Below, one piece after another: positions 1 through 6,790 of a DNA stretch of 49,880 nucleotides. The notes under the pieces were generated by a model. It was not told the DNA's origin, did not search any database, and worked only from the letters and a program-made list of their open reading frames with translations. The DNA is from Saprospiraceae bacterium (GTDB lineage Bacteria; Bacteroidota; Bacteroidia; Chitinophagales; Saprospiraceae). Position numbers and translations under genes: made by a program. The stretch spans positions 2,527 to 52,406 of the forward strand of contig JAHDBH010000014.1 in the NCBI GenBank assembly GCA_020630495.1, written 5' to 3'. The first letter of the stretch is position 1; every line of letters begins with the position of its first letter.

Positions 1-132
1 GCGGATGTGCTAATGTGCGGATGTGCGGATGTGCTAATGTGCGAATGTGCGGATGTGCTAATGCGGATGTGCAAATGTGCGAATGTGCGGATGTGCGAAT
101 GTGCGGATGTGCGGATGTGCGAATGTGCGGAT
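1..132. repeat. 8-bp tandem array (consensus GCNNATGT)
   Basis: Seventeen or so consecutive units of the form GC-[GT/AA/GG/TA]-ATGT start at base 1, for example gcggatgt, gctaatgt and gcgaatgt. The phase is kept throughout except for one 6-bp unit at 57-62. The array begins at the window edge, so its true left end is not visible. It stops at 132, where it runs into the conserved sequence gattttgctagtgcctcg that also follows each array copy in the 154-bp repeats. No coding function is visible; minus-strand reading frames through it translate into a histidine-rich periodic peptide typical of low-complexity DNA. Confidence 0.9.
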
Positions 133-525
133 GATTTTGCTAGTGCCTCGTAGACGGACCCTTTCGTCTGTGTGCCTGCGGCACTTGACTCATTCCCTTC
201 GCGGGGGAGAGTCGTGCTGCGAGGGCCAATGTGCAGATGTGACAATGTGACAATGTGACAATGTGCGAATTTGCGAATTTGCGAATGATTTTTCTTGTGC
301 TTCGTAGACACACCCCTTCGTCTGCGTGCCTGCGGCACTTGACTCTTTCCCCTCGCGGGGAAGAGTCGTGCTGCGAGGGCCAATGTGCAGATGTGACAAT
401 GTGACAATGTGACAATGTGCGAATTTGCGAATTTGCGAATGATTTTTCTTGTGCTTCGTAGACACACCCCTTCGTCTGCGTGCCTGCGGCACTTGACTCT
501 TTCCCCTCAAGGGGAATATTCGTGC
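133..525. repeat. 154-bp composite tandem repeat
   Basis: The motif gactctttcccctcgcgg, with variants, recurs at 187, 341 and 495, exactly 154 bp apart each time. One unit holds an imperfect hairpin (GACTCTT, CCCC, then GGGG, AAGAGTC), the sequence cgtgctgcgagg, an 8-bp array of eight units (gccaatgt, gcagatgt, three gacaatgt, three gcgaatt/a-type units), then a conserved stretch containing cttcgtagacacacccctt and gcctgcggcactt. The first copy (131-340) is slightly diverged, the second (341-494) is intact, and the third is truncated soon after 520. The near identity of copies two and three at 247-340 and 401-494 suggests recent duplication. Confidence 0.88.
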
Positions 526-613
526 TGCGCACGGTCTTTTTGATGCATATTCTTGAAATCTGCATGATTTGGCTTACTGGGTTGTGCTCCGCCTTAGGTA
601 ACAGTTCTGGCTA

Positions 614-647
614 TTGCTGTGCCATTTATGGCCATCGACTACATTTG
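614..647 (+). promoter_or_regulatory. Candidate Bacteroidota-type promoter for the DUF559 gene
   Basis: TACATTTG at 640-647 matches the Bacteroidota -7 consensus TAnnTTTG exactly. A TTG at 614-616 lies 23 bp upstream, within the spacing reported for the -33 element. The start codon of the nuclease-like gene is about 70 bp downstream. This is a pattern match only; such boxes also occur by chance. Confidence 0.4.
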
Positions 648-717
648 CGGAATGCAATAATTCGACAGATCCTCAGCCTCCTCTGGTATAACTCATGCAA
701 TTTCTTAAATATTGAAT

Positions 718-1125
718 ATGGAAAGAGCCTCAGAGAAAAATAGGTATCATTATAATAGTGCCCTCACGGCATATGCGCAGGCAAATCGTCGTACGCTGAC
801 AAAGTCTGCTGCGTGCATGTGGAAATATGTTCTTGGCAGAAAGCAAATGTTAGGATATCAATTCCGGAGGGAAAGACCTATATTAAAATACATCGCAGAC
901 TTTGTTTGCCTTGAACTCATGCTAATCATCGAGGTGGATGGCAAATACCATGATGATCCAGAAAGAAAATTAGCCGATAGCATCCGAGATGCCGATCTGT
1001 TGGACGTTGGATTCACCACTTTGCGCTTTACTGCGGAGACAGTCCTCACGGATATAGATATTGTCATAAATGTAATTTCACTTTGGATTGAGGAAAAGTG
1101 TGCAGATAACGAACGTCAAGGTTAG
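718..1125 (+). CDS. DUF559 (Vsr-like, PD-(D/E)xK) endonuclease-domain protein
   Basis: A 135-residue protein, about the usual size of free-standing DUF559 proteins. It shows the family core GYQFRRERPILKYIADF followed by the acidic strand IIEVDGKYH. D61, E72 and D74 are the expected catalytic acidic residues of the Vsr/PD-(D/E)xK fold, and the C-terminal strand is TTLRFTAETVL. DUF559 proteins normally have a conserved Glu in an N-terminal T-x-x-E-x-x-x-W helix; here that position reads T-K-S-A-A-C-M-W, so the Glu is an Ala (A31) and activity is uncertain. ATG at 718 was chosen; an in-frame TTG at 712 is the alternative. No Shine-Dalgarno is visible, common in this phylum. The gene sits between the 154-bp repeats and an inverted partial copy of them, so it may travel with them. 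The cellular role of DUF559 proteins is unknown. Confidence 0.8.
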   Translation: MERASEKNRYHYNSALTAYAQANRRTLTKSAACMWKYVLGRKQMLGYQFRRERPILKYIADFVCLELMLIIEVDGKYHDDPERKLADSIRDADLLDVGFTTLRFTAETVLTDIDIVINVISLWIEEKCADNERQG

Positions 1126-1224
1126 AATAACTTTCTTCACAATAGTCATCGCACCAGGTTTTTTTGACCGCTGTGAAAGCTTCTTGTCCGCAAGGTTATT
1201 GAAATAATCACCTGAATGAGTCAA

Positions 1225-1290
1225 GCGAGTCAGCAAACTGACTCGCGCTGTCCCCCTGGAGGGGGAAGGGGGTGTGTCTACAAAGCATAA
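1225..1290. repeat. Hairpins and inverted partial copy of the 154-bp repeat
   Basis: Positions 1225-1246 form a perfect 9-bp stem with a 4-base loop (gcgagtcag, caaa, ctgactcgc). It is followed by a second short palindrome of C and G runs at 1250-1266 and then ggggtgtgtctacaaagca at 1269-1287. The last segment is close to the reverse complement of tgcttcgtagacacacccc in the left repeats (around 300-318 and 453-471). The DUF559 gene is thus bracketed by inverted copies of the same sequence. The hairpin could also act as a transcription stop for that gene. Confidence 0.65.
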
Positions 1291-1293
1291 GAA

Positions 1294-1965
1294 TTAACCT
1301 CCAAGCCTCCGCGCCATCATCCGATCATATTCCTTAAACATCGTGGCGCGCCCCAGTCGACTGCAGAGCTCACAGTCGTAGGGATTGTGTCCGCGGGCGG
1401 GACAGTAGTCGCGGCCATACCAGATGATCTGAAGGTGGAGGTCATTCCATCTTTCTCTGTGGAAAGTGGCCTTGAGATCTTTTTCTGTCTTCGTGACATT
1501 TTTGCCTGTACTGAGCTTCCAGCGGTATGCTAATCTATGAATGTGCGTATCTACTGGAAACATCGGCTCACCAAAGGCCTGTGACATTACTACACTCGCT
1601 GTCTTGTGCCCTACTCCTGGTAGAGTCTCTAGTGCCATGAGATCTGCGGGGACTTGACCATTGTAATTTTCCAGCAGCATTTCGCTGAGGCGATGGATGG
1701 CTTTGCTTTTGGCTGGGCTGAGGCCGCAAGGTCTGATGATGGCCTTGATATCTTCTACGCTCATCTGCACCATCTCTTCTGGAGTCGCTGCCTCAGCAAA
1801 GAGATGCGGTGTCACTTGATTGACTCGCACATCGGTACACTGAGCTGATAGCAGCACCGCGACAAGTAGCGTGTAGGGATCTGTATGATCTAGCGGTACA
1901 GGTATCTCAGGATAGAGCCGCTCTAGGGTGTCCATGATGAGGACCGCTTTTTCTGCACGTGTCAT
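1294..1965 (-). CDS. nth: Endonuclease III (DNA glycosylase/AP lyase)
   Basis: A 223-residue HhH-GPD base-excision repair enzyme that removes oxidised pyrimidines and cleaves the abasic site. The helix-hairpin-helix reads LPGVGHKTA with the catalytic lysine at K121. The catalytic aspartate is D139 in VDTHIHR. The N-terminal LLSAQCTDVRVN segment is typical. The C-terminal iron-sulfur region is unusual: C188, C198 and C201 are present (C-x9-C-x2-C), but the fourth cysteine of the classical C-x6-C-x2-C-x5-C cluster is missing, so [4Fe-4S] binding is doubtful. The start codon overlaps the stop of the LuxC-like gene by 4 bp (ATGA), making it the last gene of a three-gene operon. Confidence 0.93.
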   Translation of the reverse strand: MTRAEKAVLIMDTLERLYPEIPVPLDHTDPYTLLVAVLLSAQCTDVRVNQVTPHLFAEAATPEEMVQMSVEDIKAIIRPCGLSPAKSKAIHRLSEMLLENYNGQVPADLMALETLPGVGHKTASVVMSQAFGEPMFPVDTHIHRLAYRWKLSTGKNVTKTEKDLKATFHRERWNDLHLQIIWYGRDYCPARGHNPYDCELCSRLGRATMFKEYDRMMARRLGG

Positions 1966-3014
1966 AGATCTATGCTCAGTAAGAACTGGATGATGTCCAC
2001 TCCGTCAGGGTAGTCTAATATGCCAGGCTGCTGCGTACGTCCATAGGCTACGTGATGCAAGGCACCCTTGCTATAGTCTTCTCTGGCCACAAAGCACTGG
2101 AGATGATCCGCGCGCTCTATGAGATCATTCATTACCGTATCGCGATCCAAGTAGGTCTCATAGTTTACGCTCGCGAGTCGGGCGTGCAAAGATTCGTCTG
2201 GCTTAAATAGCAGCACACCATTAGTAAAGAAAACCTGGCGATTAAGACCCCACATCGCGAAATTATAATCGTAGTTGTCCTGGTACTTAGAATTATGGAA
2301 GATATGCTTCTGCTCTCTAGACAGCTCGAATAGGCGGTCCTGATCCCAGCCCTCAGGCCAGTAGATCTTGCTCACATTTCTGCATCCCAATCCGTAGTAC
2401 GCTAATATATCGTCACTCAGTGCTATGATTTCTTCATCACTTTCTTCACCACTGAGCACGGCTACGGAGGTGCGACTGCTCCTCAATAGATGTGGCACAT
2501 GCTCGAAGTACTGACGAAAATATCTGTTGCTATTTTCACTGCCCGTAGCGATGACTGCGTGATAGTCACTCAGAGTATCTACATAGCGAGTCTGACCCTC
2601 TAGACCAGGATCCACAGAGACCAGATGCCTGGTCAGTGCTGGAAGGAGATATAGATCTTTGCTGGAGAGCTTGACCTGGGCGGTATATCCCATGAGATAG
2701 ACACAGAGCCAATCATGAAATCCCACCAGCGGTAGATTGCCAGCCATCACTATGCCCACATCCACAGCAGGTAGATGGTCATCTAGCGCATACTTATCTA
2801 TGACAGTCTGTAGCATCTCTGGTGTGAGCATGTGCTGGGCTAGTGAGCGCATCATGCGGAGGATGTGATCACGGTCATACCAAGCATTTTCATAGCTTGC
2901 CCGAGTGATGACAGCCTCCGTATATTCGCCAGGTGTGATCATCTCCTCGCGGAGTGATGCCAGCGCCGCCAGACGCTGCTCTAGACTTGTTGATTTAGTT
3001 GTTGCTTGGCTCAT
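1962..3014 (-). CDS. LuxC-like acyl-CoA reductase
   Basis: A 350-residue protein of the LuxC/acyl-CoA reductase family, which reduces acyl groups (acyl-CoA or acyl-enzyme) with NADPH to aldehydes. Family features seen are the MAGNLPLVGFHD loop (90-101), VIATGSENSNRYF (154-166), and a cysteine in YYGLGCRNVSKIY (C211) at the place where LuxC has its acyl-accepting cysteine. The start was set at the internal ATG at 3014, which overlaps the rluD stop by 4 bp, rather than 11 codons further upstream inside rluD. No luxD or luxE partner is near. In Bacteroidota, single LuxC homologs are common and their substrate is unknown. The family assignment is from sequence appearance; the substrate cannot be inferred. 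Confidence 0.75.
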   Translation of the reverse strand: MSQATTKSTSLEQRLAALASLREEMITPGEYTEAVITRASYENAWYDRDHILRMMRSLAQHMLTPEMLQTVIDKYALDDHLPAVDVGIVMAGNLPLVGFHDWLCVYLMGYTAQVKLSSKDLYLLPALTRHLVSVDPGLEGQTRYVDTLSDYHAVIATGSENSNRYFRQYFEHVPHLLRSSRTSVAVLSGEESDEEIIALSDDILAYYGLGCRNVSKIYWPEGWDQDRLFELSREQKHIFHNSKYQDNYDYNFAMWGLNRQVFFTNGVLLFKPDESLHARLASVNYETYLDRDTVMNDLIERADHLQCFVAREDYSKGALHHVAYGRTQQPGILDYPDGVDIIQFLLSIDL

Positions 3015-4048
3015 GCGGATGGATTGTAGCGTACGTAGTGCTCCCACTTTTCTATGACCGCTTGCATATCCGCGGGCATATCACTCTGAAATCGTAGACG
3101 CTCGCCTGTAGTAGGATGTTCAAATCCTAGGACTGCGGCGTGGAGCGCTTGACGGCTGAGAAGGAGAAAGCAGTTTTGGACAAATTGCTTGTACTTAGAA
3201 TAAACCGTGCCCTTCCTGATCTGATTACCGCCGTAGCGCTCATCTTGGAAAAGCGGATGACCGATGGCTTTCATATGGGCGCGTATCTGGTGCGTCCTTC
3301 CTGTCTCTAGGTTGCAGGCGATCAGCGTCACATAGTAGTAGGACTGCAGGGTACGGTAGTGTGTGATCGCATGCTTACCGTGATCACCATCAGGGTATAC
3401 ATCTTGCATCATGCGATATCGCTGATGTCTGCCCACGTGCATATCCACTGTACCATCAGCCGGATCAGGCGATCCCCAGACGAGCGCATGATATTCTCTC
3501 TCTACGGTATGATCGTAAAACTGCTTGGCCAAGTGTGTCATGGCGTAGTCAGTCTTAGCCACTACCATGAGCCCCGTGGTATCCTTATCTATACGGTGCA
3601 CGATACCTGGCCTGTCCATGCGGTTACCTTCTTTGATAGGTAGTGTGTCATTACCCATATGATGTATGAGCGCATTGACCAGAGTGCCGCTATGATTCCC
3701 GATACCAGGATGCACCACCATACCAGCAGGCTTATCTATGACCATCAAGTCTGCATCCTCATATACCACATCGAGAGGTATATCTTCGCCTTGTACATGG
3801 AGTCCTACATCTGGATGGCGCGGTGCCAGGAGCACGATGAGATCATGAGGTCGCACCTTGTAGTTGGACTTGATTTGCTCACCATTGACGGTGATGGCGC
3901 CAGAGTTGATACCATTTTGAATTTTGTTTCTGCTGATCTTTTCTGTGCGATCCAGGAGAAACTTGTCTATGCGCATAGGCTGCTGCTTAGGATCTACGCG
4001 CACCTCGAGGCGCTTGATCAGATCATCCTGCTCTTCCATCTCCGTCAT
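3011..4048 (-). CDS. rluD: RluD-type 23S rRNA pseudouridine synthase
   Basis: A 345-residue RluA-family pseudouridine synthase, probably acting on helix 69 of 23S rRNA as RluD does. An S4 RNA-binding domain covers roughly residues 24-75 (MRIDKFL...KISRNKIQNGINSGAITVNG). The catalytic domain follows with DLMVIDKPAGMVVHPG and the signature HRIDKDTTGLMVVAKT, in which D154 is the catalytic aspartate. ETGRTHQIRAHM is the conserved C-terminal RNA-contact motif. It is the first gene of the operon with the LuxC-like gene and nth. The start at 4048 is followed by a second possible ATG three codons in. A -7 like box ends 4 bp before the start codon. Confidence 0.93.
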   Translation of the reverse strand: MTEMEEQDDLIKRLEVRVDPKQQPMRIDKFLLDRTEKISRNKIQNGINSGAITVNGEQIKSNYKVRPHDLIVLLAPRHPDVGLHVQGEDIPLDVVYEDADLMVIDKPAGMVVHPGIGNHSGTLVNALIHHMGNDTLPIKEGNRMDRPGIVHRIDKDTTGLMVVAKTDYAMTHLAKQFYDHTVEREYHALVWGSPDPADGTVDMHVGRHQRYRMMQDVYPDGDHGKHAITHYRTLQSYYYVTLIACNLETGRTHQIRAHMKAIGHPLFQDERYGGNQIRKGTVYSKYKQFVQNCFLLLSRQALHAAVLGFEHPTTGERLRFQSDMPADMQAVIEKWEHYVRYNPSA

Positions 4049-4052
4049 AGGA

Positions 4053-4060
4053 CAAAGATA
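4053..4060 (-). promoter_or_regulatory. Candidate -7 box of the rluD operon
   Basis: Read on the minus strand the sequence is TATCTTTG, an exact match to TAnnTTTG, ending four bases before the rluD ATG. If used, the transcript would be almost leaderless. No convincing -33 TTG is seen 17-23 bp upstream. Confidence 0.4.
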
Positions 4061-4120
4061 CTCTGAGCCGATTGCTGTGATTAGACTTATCGTACCTTAG
4101 AGCGCTAGAGACATAGATAT

Positions 4121-6610
4121 ATGAAGCGTATTTTACAACTAGTGTGCTTGATAGCACTTGTACATTTGGGCGAAAGCCCCCTACTCTCAGCCCAGATTTC
4201 CTCCCCTGAGGAATACTTTAATAATGATCTCGGCGAGCAGTTTCTCTACCATCATGATATCGCCTCATACTTCAGGCACTGTGCCGAGAGGAGTGACAGG
4301 ATGGAGCTGGTGGAGTACGGTGAGACGTATCAGGGGCGGCCCTTGCTGCATGCAGTAATCACAAGTGGCGATGATCCAGATGGTGTGGAGAAGCGTAGGA
4401 TGGCGCATCTAGAGACGACCCTTAGCTCCGCAGACTCTCGAGAGTCTGCGAGACGCGCGGAGGGCAACAGCGGGTCAGATGTAGTCGTATGGCTGAGCTA
4501 TGGCGTACATGGCAATGAAGCAGGTGCGAGCAATACTGCTCCCTACGCTCTGTACGAACTCCTCACCATGGACGCTGCACTCCTCCAGGATATGATCGTC
4601 ATAGTGGATCCTTGTCTCAATCCTGATGGCTACTCCCGATATACGCACTGGTACCGTGATCGAGCTAATCGCACACCCAATCCTAAGGTAGAGGCCGCAG
4701 AGCACCATGAGCCCGCACCTACGGGCCGTGTCAATCACTACCGCCATGATCTCAATCGCGACTGGGCGTGGCTCACACAGACAGAGTCTCGGCACCGCAT
4801 AAGAGCCTATCGTCAGTGGATGCCACATATCCATGTAGATGTGCACGAGCAAGGGCACAATTCTCCCTACTACTTTGCACCAGCAGCGATCCCTTATCAT
4901 GAATATATCACCCAGTGGCAGCAAGATTTCCAGCATACGATCGGTAAGCAAAATGCGGAGGTATTTGATAAGGAAGGCTGGCTTTACTTTACGCAGGAGA
5001 TTTTTGATCTGCTGTATCCAAGCTATGGTGATACCTACCCTACTTTTCGTGGAGCCATAGGTATGACCTACGAGCAGGCTGGTCACGGTATGGCTGGACT
5101 AGCAATCAACCTAGAAAATGGTCGTCAGCTCAAGCTCTCTGATCGCATCAAGCACCACCGCGGCTCCACGATAGAGACTGTCAAGACAGCTGCTAAGCAC
5201 CGCGCAGAGCTGCTAGATCAGTGGAGCCGATTCTATAGTGCAGCAGCACCGGGAAAGTACAAGTCCTATCTTCTCCGCGATGATGGCAGCGAGAGGCTCG
5301 TAGATCTGCTGCGTCTACTTGATGCACATGGTATCACGTATGGTCATCCCAGCAGGACTGGAAGCGTGCGCATGACCGCATACACGGATGGACAAGAAAC
5401 GAGTGTGGAGGTCCAGGAATCTGACGTACTTATCTCTGTAGATCAGCAAGACAAGGTACTGCTCCAGGTCCTCATGGATCCTACCACCAGCATAGAAGAT
5501 AGCCTCACCTATGATATCACCGCATGGAGTCTACCTAGAGCATTCGGTGTGGAGGCGTACGCATCTACGTCAATTATGAGTCAAAGCATCTACGAGCTGC
5601 GACAAAGCAGTGAGACGATAGATGATGAAGCCTACGCTTATCTTCTACCCTGGAACAGCCTCGCTGATGCGAGATTCCTCGCTGCGGTGCAGTCTGCTGG
5701 ACTGCGCGTGCGAGTATCGCAGTCACCATTCACCGCTGACGGCCGCGACTATGATCGCGGCACGCTAGTCATCCTACGCGGCGAAAATGATGATGTCACC
5801 AACTATGTTGAAATCGTACGGCGTGAAGCAAGCAAGCACTCCGTGGATGTCTACTCTGTGCAGAGCGGCTGGACAGAATCTGGGCCAGATCTAGGCAGTG
5901 GACAGATGAGCTATATCCGCTCCGCGAAGATTGCCGTACTCACGGGTGATGCGATCTCCTCTTACAGCCACGGTGAAGTGTGGCATCTACTGGAGCAGGA
6001 GCTAGAGGAAGATGTCACTGTGATGGAGATATCGCAGATCAGCGGGCATGTGCTGCATGACTACACCTGCCTCATATTACCAAGCGGTCGCTACAGTGAC
6101 ATCAGTGAAGACCAGTGGTCTCATATCCGCGACTGGGTAGCGCAGGGCGGTAAGCTCATAGCGCTAGGAGGCGCTTACAGATCTATGAGTACTCTATCAG
6201 GATTTGATATGGGCGAGGATGATAGGGAGGATGAGGAGCCGCGCGATATACGCTTCGCTGATCAGGAGCGCGACTATCTGCGCTCATCCATTCCAGGAGC
6301 CATATTCGCTACGCGCATGGATGACACACATCCACTTAGCTACGGCATAGGCAGTACATACTATAGCCTGGTCACAGGATCTGCGGGTGTCCCTAGGCAA
6401 GAGGGCGCATGGAACGTCACCAGGTGGTCACGGAGTGATGAGTTATTTGGATTTGCTGGTAGCAAGGCCATCGATCTCATGAATGGAAAGAGCATTCACC
6501 TTGCTCAGCGCATCGGTAGTGGTCAGGTGATTTACTTGACGGATAATCCTTTGTTTAGGAGTTTTTGGTATGAGGGGAAGTTGCTTTTTTGTAATGCGAT
6601 GTATTTTTAA
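4121..6610 (+). CDS. Secreted M14 family zinc carboxypeptidase with C-terminal GATase-like domain
   Basis: An 829-residue exported peptidase. Residues 1-24 form a signal peptide ending SAQ. The M14 domain has the zinc ligands H130 and E133 (GVHGNEAG) and H242 (VDVHEQG), plus the catalytic-type glutamate E318 in MTYEQAG. The motif NPDGYSRYTHWYR and the HDLNRDWAW segment are typical of the large Bacteroidota M14 proteins. From about residue 605 to 695 a Rossmann-like stretch (IAVLTGDAISS ... DWVAQGGKLIALGG) resembles the DJ-1/glutamine-amidotransferase-like domain that often follows M14 in this group. No T9SS tail is seen, so the protein is probably periplasmic or surface-lipid independent. Residues 102-114 are encoded by a palindromic insert (4429-4450) just before the zinc motif. 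It stands alone between two repeat-flanked minus operons. Confidence 0.88.
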   Translation: MKRILQLVCLIALVHLGESPLLSAQISSPEEYFNNDLGEQFLYHHDIASYFRHCAERSDRMELVEYGETYQGRPLLHAVITSGDDPDGVEKRRMAHLETTLSSADSRESARRAEGNSGSDVVVWLSYGVHGNEAGASNTAPYALYELLTMDAALLQDMIVIVDPCLNPDGYSRYTHWYRDRANRTPNPKVEAAEHHEPAPTGRVNHYRHDLNRDWAWLTQTESRHRIRAYRQWMPHIHVDVHEQGHNSPYYFAPAAIPYHEYITQWQQDFQHTIGKQNAEVFDKEGWLYFTQEIFDLLYPSYGDTYPTFRGAIGMTYEQAGHGMAGLAINLENGRQLKLSDRIKHHRGSTIETVKTAAKHRAELLDQWSRFYSAAAPGKYKSYLLRDDGSERLVDLLRLLDAHGITYGHPSRTGSVRMTAYTDGQETSVEVQESDVLISVDQQDKVLLQVLMDPTTSIEDSLTYDITAWSLPRAFGVEAYASTSIMSQSIYELRQSSETIDDEAYAYLLPWNSLADARFLAAVQSAGLRVRVSQSPFTADGRDYDRGTLVILRGENDDVTNYVEIVRREASKHSVDVYSVQSGWTESGPDLGSGQMSYIRSAKIAVLTGDAISSYSHGEVWHLLEQELEEDVTVMEISQISGHVLHDYTCLILPSGRYSDISEDQWSHIRDWVAQGGKLIALGGAYRSMSTLSGFDMGEDDREDEEPRDIRFADQERDYLRSSIPGAIFATRMDDTHPLSYGIGSTYYSLVTGSAGVPRQEGAWNVTRWSRSDELFGFAGSKAIDLMNGKSIHLAQRIGSGQVIYLTDNPLFRSFWYEGKLLFCNAMYF
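4429..4450. repeat. Perfect 22-bp palindrome inside the M14 coding sequence
   Basis: The sequence cgcagactctc followed by its exact reverse complement is fully self-complementary. Outside it a second, interrupted inverted pair (ctccgc at 4425 and gcggag at 4457) extends the symmetry. It encodes the hydrophilic peptide SADSRESARRAE in a loop between the first M14 strands. It looks like a small palindromic element that was inserted in frame. Confidence 0.7.
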
Positions 6611-6790
6611 AAAATGAGGGCGGCGTACCTCTAGGCGGGGGGTACGACTGTGCGTATATGCTGATGTGCAGATGTGCTAATGTGCTAATGTGCTAATGTG
6701 CCAATGTAAAGCAAATGGCCCGTGAGCCAAACAACAAATAATACCACAGCGGCCAACAAATCCAAACTCCTCAAAAGACCAGAGTAAAAC
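6611..6790. repeat. Intergenic region with second 8-bp array
   Basis: Six units of the 8-bp repeat occupy 6660-6707 (gctgatgt, gcagatgt, three gctaatgt, gccaatgt), in phase and of the same family as the array at the left edge of the window. A CGTACC/GGTACG inverted pair lies just before it (about 6623-6645). The remaining sequence up to 6790 is A/C rich with no gene recognised. Confidence 0.85.

Noticed and set aside
1-525. CRISPR array
   Set aside because: Repeats are 8-bp tandem units and 154-bp direct copies with no unique spacers and no cas genes nearby.
140-565. Long minus-strand open frames across the repeat block
   Set aside because: They follow the 8-bp and 154-bp periodicity, translate to repeated HCHIVTLSH-like peptides, and two overlapping frames are equally open. 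This is repeat composition, not a gene.
480-743. Plus-strand 87-codon frame before the DUF559 gene
   Set aside because: Starts inside the repeat, is cysteine-rich without family resemblance, and overlaps the real gene's start.
4475-5086. Minus-strand 203-codon frame inside the M14 gene
   Set aside because: Antisense shadow of a strongly supported coding region with catalytic motifs.
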